From: CAZTAR01 sp043813895
GTDB lineage: Bacteria > Planctomycetota > Phycisphaerae > UBA1845 > UTPLA1
Direction: 5' to 3'
Assembly (NCBI GenBank): GCA_043813895.1
Contig: JBDRKQ010000159.1
Location: 1 to 49,196, forward strand
Length of the DNA: 49,196 nt
Shown here: positions 33,110-41,330 of the stretch, in pieces
Position numbering within the stretch: the first letter of the stretch is position 1
Layout: each line of letters opens with the position of its first letter
Notes under the pieces: generated by a model
Databases searched by the model: none
What the model was told of the DNA's origin: nothing
Seen by the model: only the letters and a program-made list of their open reading frames with translations
Position numbers and translations under genes: made by a program

Positions 33110-34849
33110 TCAGATGTCGCCCCAGACCTTGCGCGTCTCGTCGCGCAGGTAGTTTAGCACCTCCCGCTCAGTCTCAAACGAAAGAACCCGGCGTTTGACA
33201 CGTTCGGCATCGGCCATCGAGATGCTGCGGATGATCTTTTTGATCCGCGGCACGTTGTTCGCCGCCATCGACAAGGTCCGTAACCCCATTCCTGTCAACA
33301 AGATAGTGAAGAGCGGGTCTCCCGCCATCTCCCCGCAGAGGCTTACCGGCACGCCCGCGCGGCGGCCTTCCCGGATCACGCCGCGTATCAGGCGGAGGAT
33401 CGAGGGATCAGCCGGCGTGTAGAGCTGGGCCACGCGCTCGTTGGTGCGATCGACCGCGAGCGTGTACTGGATCAGGTCGTTCGTGCCGATGCTCATGAAG
33501 TCGGTCTCGCGGGCCAATTCTCGGGCGCAAATCGCCGCAGCGGGCGTCTCGATCATGGCGCCGACCGGAAGGGGATTCTCAAACTCGTACCCCTCCTCTT
33601 CGAGTTCTTCCATCACGAGGCTGACGACGAACTTGGCCTGGCGCAGCTCCATGATCCGGGAAATCAGCGGAAACATGATGCGGACGTCGCCGTATGCGGA
33701 GGCCCGGACAATGGCCCGCAACTGAGGCCTGAAGAGCGACAGATGCTGGAGGCTGTAACGGATGGATCTCAATCCCAGGAATGGGTTTCGCTCCGCCTCT
33801 CTGGAACCGTCCGGATTGCACTTGTCGCCGCCGAGATCCATGGTGCGGATGACCAGGGGCTTGCCGTTGACCGCTTGGACGGCATCGCGATAGGCCTCAA
33901 ACTGTTCTTCTTCGGTCGGTGGCGAGCCGTCCTGCATAAAGAGAAACTCGGTACGGAACAACCCAATGCCGGCGGCGCCCTTTTCGAGGCAGGCTTCGAC
34001 CTCGGAGGGAAACTCGATGTTGCCCAGCAGTTCGATTGTCTCTCCATCGGTGGTTTCGGCACGCAGGTCGCGCAGCTCATCGAGCGTCTCACGAACCTCG
34101 CGAAGGTGTTCGGCCTGGGCTGCATACTCCGCCTGCTGGGCTGCATCGGGATTGATCACGACCACGCCGTGCAACCCGTCCACAACGAGCGTGTCGCCGC
34201 CGGAGACCAGTGTCGTGATGTCCTCGAGGCCGACGACAGCGGGGATGCCAAGGCCCGCCGCGATGATGGCGGTGTGCGAAGTGGGACCGCCGGAATCGGT
34301 CGCGAAACCCAACAGGCGTCTCGTGCGCTCCAGCGCAACGAGTTGGGACGGCGTCAAGTCGTGGGCGACAATGATGACAGGCTCATCCAGCTCTTCGAGT
34401 TCGTGGCGCGTTTCGCCGCTGACGTGATGAAGCAGCCGCCGCTCGATATCCAAGGCGTCCTTGGCGCGTTCCTGGAGATACGGGCTTCCCATTTCCTGGA
34501 AGCGGCGTCGGTATCGCCGCATGAAGACGCTCACGGCGTACGCGGCGCTGTAGAGCTTGGCCTCGATAGAGAAGGAAATCTCCTTGTGAGGTTTGGGGTC
34601 TGCCAGCCACCGTTCGTGGAAACCGAAGATGTCGGACAGCTCCGCGCCGGCGCGCGCGGCGAACTGCTCGCGTTCCATGGAGACCTCGGCTCGCGCGGAC
34701 TCGAAGGCCCGATCGAGCAGCTTCAGTTCATGCTCGACCAGCGATTGAGGAACGATGCGACGCTGAACGCGCGTCTCCTCGGTTTCGAGGACGGCGGCAT
34801 TCCCGACAACCACGCCCGACGAGACGCCGATGCCACGTTTCAGCGACAT
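33110..34849 (-). CDS. ptsI: Phosphoenolpyruvate-protein phosphotransferase (PTS enzyme I)
   Basis: 579 residues, the standard length. It transfers phosphate from PEP to HPr in the cytoplasm. Marks: start GIGVSSGVVVGNAAVL, the phospho-His192 motif GGPTSHTAIIA, AGIGLFRTEFLFM, the PEP-site block MSIGTNDLIQYTLAVDR and the catalytic Cys in VSLCGEMAGDP. No GAF domain is present, so it is the EI-type and not the PtsP (EI-Ntr) type. It lies in one run with hpf, ptsN and ptsH, 151 bases after ptsH; no sugar-specific EIIB or EIIC is in the window. Confidence 0.97.
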   Translation of the reverse strand: MSLKRGIGVSSGVVVGNAAVLETEETRVQRRIVPQSLVEHELKLLDRAFESARAEVSMEREQFAARAGAELSDIFGFHERWLADPKPHKEISFSIEAKLYSAAYAVSVFMRRYRRRFQEMGSPYLQERAKDALDIERRLLHHVSGETRHELEELDEPVIIVAHDLTPSQLVALERTRRLLGFATDSGGPTSHTAIIAAGLGIPAVVGLEDITTLVSGGDTLVVDGLHGVVVINPDAAQQAEYAAQAEHLREVRETLDELRDLRAETTDGETIELLGNIEFPSEVEACLEKGAAGIGLFRTEFLFMQDGSPPTEEEQFEAYRDAVQAVNGKPLVIRTMDLGGDKCNPDGSREAERNPFLGLRSIRYSLQHLSLFRPQLRAIVRASAYGDVRIMFPLISRIMELRQAKFVVSLVMEELEEEGYEFENPLPVGAMIETPAAAICARELARETDFMSIGTNDLIQYTLAVDRTNERVAQLYTPADPSILRLIRGVIREGRRAGVPVSLCGEMAGDPLFTILLTGMGLRTLSMAANNVPRIKKIIRSISMADAERVKRRVLSFETEREVLNYLRDETRKVWGDI

Positions 34850-35000
34850 GGCGTCCTCCCCGACTCGTCAACTCTGACTGGATTCACCTCTGAGGTGCAG
34901 ACTGAAGCGACACGTGGCACGCGTTCACACGCCCGGGCGGCATCGCCCGGTTGGGAAAACAGGGGGAACGCCCCGGCCACCAAAGCCTGGAATCGCACGC

Positions 35001-35285
35001 TCAGGGCTCCCCGAACTTGCCGTCGATGAGACCGCGGAGTGCTTCGAGAGCAGTACATGCGTCGTCGCCATCGGCCACGAGACGCAGCCGGGCACCTTGG
35101 GTAGCCTCCAGGAGCATCATCTCCATGGGACTCTTGCCGTCGACTTCTTGCCCGTCTTTGCACACGCGGATCGCACTGCCAAACTGCGATGCGAGATCGA
35201 CGAACCTCATCACGGGCCTGGCGTGCAGACCCTGTATGTTCGAGATTGTGACCTCGATCTCGGCGTGTGTTTGGCTCTCTTGCAT
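35001..35285 (-). CDS. ptsH: PTS phosphocarrier protein HPr
   Basis: 94 residues. The phospho-acceptor His21 lies in NIQGLHARPV. Ser52 in DGKSPMEMMLLEATQG corresponds to the regulatory Ser46 of Gram-positive HPr, but the flanking sequence alone does not prove HPr-kinase control. It carries phosphate from enzyme I to EIIA (here PtsN). It lies between ptsN and ptsI on the same strand. Confidence 0.96.
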   Translation of the reverse strand: MQESQTHAEIEVTISNIQGLHARPVMRFVDLASQFGSAIRVCKDGQEVDGKSPMEMMLLEATQGARLRLVADGDDACTALEALRGLIDGKFGEP

Positions 35286-35400
35286 TTGATCCGACCATCA
35301 CATTATCCAGGTCCGCGTCCGGTGCCGGATGGAACGGCCCCGCTTCCCGATCCTGCTGCCAAGTCGCAGCCCATGGGAAGAAGCGCCTCGGGCCATCCGT

Positions 35401-35874
35401 TCACACTGCCGGTGATTCGTCCGCTTCCTCGATCAACTCCATGATCGCTTCAGCAGTCTCGCTCTGCCGCAGGAACCTTCGGAAATTGTCGCGCTGGAGA
35501 TGTCGGAAGATGTTCTCCATTGCCTGAAGGTGTCCGTCAGGGTTGTCGGGGGGTGAGAGGAGCAGGACGATCGTGTAGACCGGAGCTCTGTCCAAGGCGG
35601 CGAAGTCAAGCCCACCGGGGCTCCGTCCGATGGCGGTCATGATCCGCGGCACCTTGGCATGTTTCACATGGGGTACTGCAACGCCCTTGCCGAAGCCCGT
35701 ACTCCCCTGGTTCTCTCGCTGAATGACCGCTCTGGCGATGGCTTCCGCGTCCTCGGGCGTAAGGGCATCCGAAGAAGCTAGCGAAGCAACAAGCTCGCGG
35801 ATGGCGCCGTTGCGGTCCTTCGCCTCGAGATCCGGAACGATCGCTCCGCGTACAACAAAATCGGCCAACTTCAT
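35401..35874 (-). CDS. ptsN: PTS EIIA-Ntr-type regulatory protein
   Basis: 157 residues of the EIIA (mannitol/fructose/Ntr) fold, with phospho-His69 in FGKGVAVPHVKH and TIVLLLSPPDNPDGHLQAMENI in the second half. In proteobacteria, PtsN is a regulator (K+ transport, stress, nitrogen links) and not a transporter part. The adjacent hpf gene and the absence of EIIB/EIIC support the regulatory type here. Its ATG overlaps the hpf stop (ATGA), so the two are co-translated. Confidence 0.94.
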   Translation of the reverse strand: MKLADFVVRGAIVPDLEAKDRNGAIRELVASLASSDALTPEDAEAIARAVIQRENQGSTGFGKGVAVPHVKHAKVPRIMTAIGRSPGGLDFAALDRAPVYTIVLLLSPPDNPDGHLQAMENIFRHLQRDNFRRFLRQSETAEAIMELIEEADESPAV

Positions 35875-36254
35875 GAAGCTCCGCCTTCCGTTTCCATGTC
35901 ACCCGAGTCATCTTCCGAGGACGGCCCCCCGAGGGGTTCCCGATCACTCCGGCCGGTCGGGTGCTTTCGGTTTCGGAACCTCTCCTTGTGCCTCCGAATC
36001 TGCCGCTCCAGATCCTTCACGGTCGCATCCAGTGCGGCGTAGGGATCTTCGTTCTCTTCCTTCGCAACGAACACGGTCTGATGACCGGCCGTAGCGAGCA
36101 CCTCGCATTGATGCTTGCCCGCCTCCACACTGAAGATGACTTCGACGCTTTGCACACGATCGTAATACCGTTCGAGCTTTCCGGCTTTCTCGCTGGCGTA
36201 GGTCTGAAGTCTGTCACTCACGTCGTTGTGCCGACCGGTTACAGTAATCCGCAT
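35871..36254 (-). CDS. hpf: Ribosome hibernation-promoting factor, short form
   Basis: 127 residues. MRITVTGRHNDVSDRLQTYA, then KLERYYDRVQSVEVIFSVE and EDPYAALDATVKDLERQIRRHKER match the HPF/RaiA (sigma-54 modulation) family. The conserved basic helix binds the small-subunit decoding centre and silences ribosomes in stationary phase. The long-form dimerisation domain is absent; the tail is a short acidic Ser/Asp/Glu stretch. ATG 36254 has GGAGAG upstream; the longer frame to 36491 would overlap comF. The gene is followed by ptsN in the same arrangement as in proteobacterial rpoN-hpf-ptsN loci, but rpoN is not here. Confidence 0.95.
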   Translation of the reverse strand: MRITVTGRHNDVSDRLQTYASEKAGKLERYYDRVQSVEVIFSVEAGKHQCEVLATAGHQTVFVAKEENEDPYAALDATVKDLERQIRRHKERFRNRKHPTGRSDREPLGGPSSEDDSGDMETEGGAS

Positions 36255-36375
36255 TGTCCGTCTCTCCACTTTCCGTGATCGTCCCTGCGCCGGCGAATCG
36301 GGCCGGAGGTAGCCCCGTCCGCAACCGTGGAATGGCCGGGCCATGTAAGATACAGTCCAGCAAGTGGTTGCGCAA

Positions 36376-37254
36376 CTACTCCGCCGGAGTCTCCGGAGTG
36401 TAATCGGGCAACTGCCGGAGGTCAAGCCCCTCCGTGCCAGGTGGATCGGGCGAAACTTTCGCGACAACCGCGGCGAAAAGACGAGCCACACCGCCCTTTA
36501 TGAGGGCTCTACGGGCTTCGGCGAGCGTAGCCCCGGTGGTGGTCACGTCGTCTACCACGCAAACCGTCTTCCCTTCCAGGCGATAGCCTTTTGCAGCGCG
36601 GAAAGCCCCGCGGATCGCCTGTGTTCTCGCGTGCGACGACAGGCCTGGTTGGAGATGAAACGGCGGGACGTAACGTCCGGCGACAAGAGCCGGCTCGACG
36701 CGCCCATGCCATGCGGCAGCCGCCGCCCGCGAAAGAAGATGGGTGGGCTGATAGCCGACAGCCAGCCGCCGGCGCCAGTGCGCCGGAACAGGAACCCACA
36801 TATCTACCTCACCGGGGTCAAACTGCCCACGAACGGCGTCAGCGAGCAGACGGCCCAGCAGCCGGTCGAGGACGACGCGATGCTTGAACCGCAACACCAG
36901 GGACTTGAGGGCGGCGTCATACCGACCCACTCTCGCGAAGCCGTGAAAGCGAAGTCCGTGTTGTTTCAACCTGCATCGCGTGCATTGACGGTCCTTCAGA
37001 AGGTACTCGACGCGGTCGTCTCCGCACGTCCGGCAACAGGGGCCGCCGACGACAGTCGCAAGATCGCGCCAGCATTCGACACACAGATCCCCGGCCTCAT
37101 ACTCGATGGGGCGATCACAGGCGGCGCATTGCCGGGGCATCAACAGGTCCGCCACCCGCCCGGCTGCCTGGGCAGCCAACATTCCGAGCTTCATCACACT
37201 TCTTTTCGAACCTTCTTCGAACGAAGACATCAAGAACCGAGCTCGAGGTTTCAC
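36376..37254 (-). CDS. ComF-family phosphoribosyltransferase-like protein
   Basis: 292 residues. The N-terminal zinc-finger part has CAAC/CVEC and CRTCG/CTRC pairs. The C-terminal part is a type I phosphoribosyltransferase fold with the PRPP loop VCVVDDVTTTGATLAEARRA. It also has the ComF block VPVPAHWRRRLAVGYQPTHLL. ComF family proteins take part in DNA uptake in naturally competent bacteria, where ComFC works near the ComFA ATPase; no other com gene is visible, so the role here is uncertain. The GTG at 37254 has GAGGT six bases upstream; ATGs at 37230 and 37194 are alternatives. It follows gyrA by 53 bases. Confidence 0.92.
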   Translation of the reverse strand: MKPRARFLMSSFEEGSKRSVMKLGMLAAQAAGRVADLLMPRQCAACDRPIEYEAGDLCVECWRDLATVVGGPCCRTCGDDRVEYLLKDRQCTRCRLKQHGLRFHGFARVGRYDAALKSLVLRFKHRVVLDRLLGRLLADAVRGQFDPGEVDMWVPVPAHWRRRLAVGYQPTHLLSRAAAAAWHGRVEPALVAGRYVPPFHLQPGLSSHARTQAIRGAFRAAKGYRLEGKTVCVVDDVTTTGATLAEARRALIKGGVARLFAAVVAKVSPDPPGTEGLDLRQLPDYTPETPAE

Positions 37255-37307
37255 GCGGTGACCTCGAAAACACCGGGACGGGCAGGGACGTGGACGCCGG
37301 CGGCGGG

Positions 37308-39974
37308 CTATTGTGGGCCGTTCTCCTGGTCGCCTCCCGGGGACTCGATCTCGCCGGGCGTCTCCGGCTCAATCTCCGAAACAACCGTCGCGGCTTCGTC
37401 GGGATTTCCCTCCTCCATGGCCGAAAGGGCGTTGTCCGTCGTCTGGTCGGGTTTTTCATCCTCGGCTATTCGGGCGACCGACACGACCTTGTCGCCTTCG
37501 TCCAGCCGGATGAGCCGGACGCCTTGTGTGGCCCGGCCTATTTCTCGGGTCTGCGAGATCGCGGTGCGGAGCATGATGCCCTTGGAGGTGATCAGCATCA
37601 ACTCGTCCTCATCACGGACGGCTCGGAGAGCGACGACTTCGCCGTTGCGATCAGTGGTGCGGATGTTGATCACACCGCCGCCGCCGCGTTTCTGGAAGCG
37701 ATATTCATCGATGTCGGTCCGCTTGCCGAAGCCGTTTTCGCAGACGGTCAGCAGGCTCATTCCCGGCCGGATGACGGCCATGTCCACCACGCGGTCGTCG
37801 CGTTTGAGCGTGATACCCTTGACGCCCGCGGCGGTTCGGCCCATGGCCCGGACGCCCCCCTGATCGAAGCGGATCGCAATGCCCTGGCGTGTTCCGAGAA
37901 CGACCTGGTCATCCTCCTCGCTCAATTCGACGTTGATCAGGGAGTCGTCCGGGTCAAGCCCGATGGCGATGATTCCGCTCGGCCGGGGCCGCGAGAATGC
38001 GCCGAGGGCCGTCTTCTTGACGGTACCCTTGGCGGTTGCAAAGAAGACGAATTTCTCCTCGAAGGCGGAGACGCGGAGGACGGCTCGGGTGTGCTCGTTG
38101 TCGCCCATTTTCAGGAGGTTGGCGATCGATCGTCCGCGGGCTGTCCTGGCCATTTCAGGGATATCGTACACCTTCAGCCAATAAACGCGTCCGCGACTGG
38201 TGAAGAAGAGCAGATGGTCGTGTGTGCTCGCCGCGAAGAGGTCCTCAATGAAGTCGCCCGTTTTCGTGTCACTGCCGCGGACGCCGCGACCCCCACGGCC
38301 CTGGCGTCGATACACATCGGGCGAAACGCGCTTGATGTAACCTTCGTGCGAGATCGTCACCATCATCGGGCGGTCTTCAATCAGGTCCTCCATGATAAAC
38401 TCACCGACGGCGCCGGTGATCTCGGTGCGCCGCTTGTCGGCGTACTTGGCCTTCATCTCGTAGAGGTCTTCGCGGATGATGTCGAGCACCAGCGCAGGGT
38501 CCGCCAGGATGGCCTGATAGCCCGCTATCTCCTCTACGAGCGCGGAGTACTCGCCGGCGAGCTTCTCAACCTCCAACCCGGTCAGCCGCTGCAACTGCAT
38601 AGCCAGAATCGCGCCGGCCTGCACGGCGGTCAGGTGCTGATCGCAAGCAGTGGCGCGCCGGACGAACTCATCCGGCAGCAGGCTCGCCAGGGTGGCGGCC
38701 TCCACCATGCGCAGAGGTCTGTCAACAAGCCTGCCTTTGGCATCCTCCGGATTCTCGGAGGACCTGATCAGTGCAATGATCGCGTCGATATCACCCAGGG
38801 CGAGGATCAGGCCTTCGAGGATGTGTGCGCGATGTCGTGCCTTGCGGAGGAGAAAGCGCGTCCGCCGCGTGAGCACGTCCTTGCGATGGTCGAGGTAGTG
38901 CTCCATGAGCTGCTTCAGCGACAGCGTCCGGGGCTGCTTCCCGACCAGCGCGATGTTGATAATCGTGTAATGCGACTGGAGCGGCGTGTGCGTGTACAGC
39001 TTGTTCAGGACCACCTCTTCGCTGACGCCGCTCTTGCACTCGATGATCAGGCGGATCGGGTTCTTGCGGTCCGACTCGTCCCGGACGTCACTAACTTGGC
39101 TCAGCCGCCCTTCCTTTACGCCGGTCGCGATCCGCTCGGTGATGGTGTTCTTGAGAATATTGTACGGAATCTCATCCACAACGATCCGCTTGCGGCCGCC
39201 CTTCATCTCCTCGATGTGCGTCCTGGCCCGCACCGTGAGGGAACCTCGTCCGGTGGCGTAAGCGTCCCGAATCCCCTGCCGGCCGCAGATAATGCCGCCC
39301 GTGGGGAAGTCCGGACCCGGTACGATCTCCAGCAGTTGCTCGACGGTAATGTCGGGATCGGCGATCAGTGCCACGAGCGCGTCACAGATCTCCCCGATGT
39401 TGTGCGGCGGCAGGCTCGTCGCCATGCCCACGGCAATCCCCTGGCTGCCGTTGACGAGGAGGTTGGGGAATTTCGCAGGCAACACGGTGGGCTCTTCGCG
39501 CGTCTCGTCGTAGTTGGGCACGAAGTCGACGGTCTGCTTGTCGATGTCATCGAGCATCTCAGGGGCGGGCGGCGCCATGCGGGCCTCGGTGTACCGCATG
39601 GCCGCGGGTGGGTCGCCGTCGATCGAGCCAAAGTTGCCCTGGCCGTCGATGAGCGGGTAACGCATGGCGAACGGCTGGGCCAATCGCACGAGCGTCGGGT
39701 ACACGACTGAGTCGCCGTGGGGGTGGTAGTTTCCGGTGGTGTCGCCCGAGATCTTTGCGCACTTGCGGTGTGGTGTGCGGGGGCCAAGCTTCAGGTCGTG
39801 CATCGCAGCGAGGATCCGGCGTTGCGAAGGCTTGAGCCCATCGCGGACGTCCGGCAAGGCGCGTGCGACAATCACGCTCATCGCGTAGCGCAAGTACGAA
39901 TCCTGCATCTCATCCACGATGGGCAGGTTCTTGAAACCCTCTGGCTCTTGCACTGCGTCCGGCTGGTCCGTCAT
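37308..39974 (-). CDS. gyrA: DNA gyrase subunit A
   Basis: 888 residues. It breaks and rejoins DNA as part of the A2B2 gyrase. Catalytic Tyr128 lies in AAMRYTEARM. The quinolone region reads GNYHPHGDSVVYPTLVRLAQ: Ser89 matches E. coli Ser83, while the residue matching Asp87 is Pro93. The C-terminal beta-pinwheel domain contains the GyrA box as RRQGRGGRGVRG, followed by HDHLLFFTSRGRVYWLKVYD, which supports gyrase over topoisomerase IV. The start at 39974 has a purine-rich AGGAAGAGGAA directly upstream. gyrB is not in the window. A long acidic tail closes the protein. Confidence 0.97.
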   Translation of the reverse strand: MTDQPDAVQEPEGFKNLPIVDEMQDSYLRYAMSVIVARALPDVRDGLKPSQRRILAAMHDLKLGPRTPHRKCAKISGDTTGNYHPHGDSVVYPTLVRLAQPFAMRYPLIDGQGNFGSIDGDPPAAMRYTEARMAPPAPEMLDDIDKQTVDFVPNYDETREEPTVLPAKFPNLLVNGSQGIAVGMATSLPPHNIGEICDALVALIADPDITVEQLLEIVPGPDFPTGGIICGRQGIRDAYATGRGSLTVRARTHIEEMKGGRKRIVVDEIPYNILKNTITERIATGVKEGRLSQVSDVRDESDRKNPIRLIIECKSGVSEEVVLNKLYTHTPLQSHYTIINIALVGKQPRTLSLKQLMEHYLDHRKDVLTRRTRFLLRKARHRAHILEGLILALGDIDAIIALIRSSENPEDAKGRLVDRPLRMVEAATLASLLPDEFVRRATACDQHLTAVQAGAILAMQLQRLTGLEVEKLAGEYSALVEEIAGYQAILADPALVLDIIREDLYEMKAKYADKRRTEITGAVGEFIMEDLIEDRPMMVTISHEGYIKRVSPDVYRRQGRGGRGVRGSDTKTGDFIEDLFAASTHDHLLFFTSRGRVYWLKVYDIPEMARTARGRSIANLLKMGDNEHTRAVLRVSAFEEKFVFFATAKGTVKKTALGAFSRPRPSGIIAIGLDPDDSLINVELSEEDDQVVLGTRQGIAIRFDQGGVRAMGRTAAGVKGITLKRDDRVVDMAVIRPGMSLLTVCENGFGKRTDIDEYRFQKRGGGGVINIRTTDRNGEVVALRAVRDEDELMLITSKGIMLRTAISQTREIGRATQGVRLIRLDEGDKVVSVARIAEDEKPDQTTDNALSAMEEGNPDEAATVVSEIEPETPGEIESPGGDQENGPQ

Positions 39975-40199
39975 TTCCTCTTCCTGTCGGGTGAGTCGCG
40001 GCGTCGCCCCGCCGAAACAGGCGAGGTAACCCCTCAACCATCATGCCTGGGGACCGCGTCCAATGCCGGAATTGTAACCGCGAAAAGGCTCCACGACGAG
40101 CCCTCTCTTCCAGGTCGCGCCCGCTCCCAAGCCGGGCATTGACCGGACCTCATTCGATCCATAGCATGGAATGGTGAAATACGCACGGGGGCGGTTTCG

Positions 40200-41108
40200 A
40201 TGAGTGCATGGTGGGCCAAGTTCGTAGCGTCGCTTCGCGGTGAGGAGCCGGAGGTGACCGATTCGTCGACTCCGACGGATGTCGCTGGCGGCCAATCGGA
40301 ACCGGTCGCAACGCACGCGTGTGCGGATCATCCGGCGCCATCCGCGAACGAGGACATCGTGGCGGAACAGGCGTTTCCCGATCCCGGGACGGACCCTCGT
40401 GACGTGGACACGTGCCGTAGCTCAAAGCCGACCGACCCGTCGGCCGGGCTCGACGATACCAGGGTGGGCCTGTCCACCAAGGTTGACGAGTTGAACGCTT
40501 TCCTGCACCGCGTCCACGAGATTCTGTCCGAAATTGCCCGCGAGACTTACGCAACCGCGGCCGAAGCGGCGAGGCGGCAGGAGGCGGCGACGGCGTTGGA
40601 GGGGAAGATCGACGCCGTCAGCGAACAGACCCTAGGCCTGCGAGAGACGTCCGACAAGCTGTTGGAGATCGTTACGGCACAGGTCGAAGCCATCAGCAAC
40701 ATCGAGCAGCGAATCTCCGTGTTTGACGACCGGACAGCCGCGACCGCCGACGAAGTCTCCCGCACGGCGCGCGAGTTGGACGGTTTGAAATCGCACCTGG
40801 CCCAGTTGAGTCAGGCAGTCGCACAGTTAGGGGAGGTCTGCTCGGACCTCGCGGACCGACAGCAGCAAATGGCGGAATCCGTCGGCTCGCTGGAGCAGCG
40901 GGTCAGCGCCAGTTGCGAGGCTGCCAAGTCGGCCTCCGCCGCGATTCAACACGTGGCGGACGATCGCGTCGCGCGTCACGAAGCGCTGCGCGAACACGTC
41001 ACGGAGCAGAGTAAACGGCTCGCGACGCGCGGCACTCTTGCACTCGTCCTGTCCGGCATCGCCGCGGTCGCGGCGATCGTGGCGGCCGTGTTGGCCTACC
41101 TGCGATGA
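40200..41108 (+). CDS. Tail-anchored coiled-coil protein of unknown function
   Basis: 302 residues. Residues 1-95 are polar and disordered-looking (Asp/Pro/Ala/Thr). Residues about 95-280 are a long heptad-patterned helix region rich in Ala, Glu, Gln and Ser (AVSEQTLGLRETSDKLLEIV, SHLAQLSQAVAQLGEVCSDL). The end is a single membrane helix, LALVLSGIAAVAAIVAAVLA, closed by YLR. It should sit in the cytoplasm, anchored by its C-terminus. The region resembles the coiled coils of methyl-accepting chemotaxis proteins, but no signalling tip is seen. It is transcribed divergently from gyrA, 225 bases apart. No family is recognised. Confidence 0.8.
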   Translation: MSAWWAKFVASLRGEEPEVTDSSTPTDVAGGQSEPVATHACADHPAPSANEDIVAEQAFPDPGTDPRDVDTCRSSKPTDPSAGLDDTRVGLSTKVDELNAFLHRVHEILSEIARETYATAAEAARRQEAATALEGKIDAVSEQTLGLRETSDKLLEIVTAQVEAISNIEQRISVFDDRTAATADEVSRTARELDGLKSHLAQLSQAVAQLGEVCSDLADRQQQMAESVGSLEQRVSASCEAAKSASAAIQHVADDRVARHEALREHVTEQSKRLATRGTLALVLSGIAAVAAIVAAVLAYLR

Positions 41109-41158
41109 ATCTGGCCACACGGCGCGACCTCCGGCCGCAATCTGAGTGTGGCATGTAG

Positions 41159-41198
41159 CACAGGCGTCCCGCCTGTGATCCTGCCGGCGAGACGCCGG
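41159..41198. repeat. Family E palindromes
   Basis: Two adjacent palindromes: CACAGGCGTCCCGCCTGTG (41159-41177) and CCGGCGAGACGCCGG (41184-41198). The second repeats the core found at 8948-8966. They lie in the 222-base gap between the coiled-coil gene and the transporter gene. Confidence 0.8.
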
Positions 41199-41330
41199 TG
41201 CTCCCCGGACACGACGACCGGCACACATCCTGATAGGCGCGCAACAACCAAATAGGCCTTGACGGCACACGGGTATCTGCCGCATCCTGTGAATCGGGCT
41301 GAACGAACTCGACACCCGGAGGCGTTGTCC

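Noticed and set aside
33743..35029. Open frame of about 428 codons on the plus strand
   Set aside because: Antisense to ptsI, with no family resemblance.
37290..39710. Open frame of about 806 codons on the plus strand
   Set aside because: It lies entirely antisense to gyrA, whose protein motifs are unmistakable. Long antisense frames are common in GC-rich genes.
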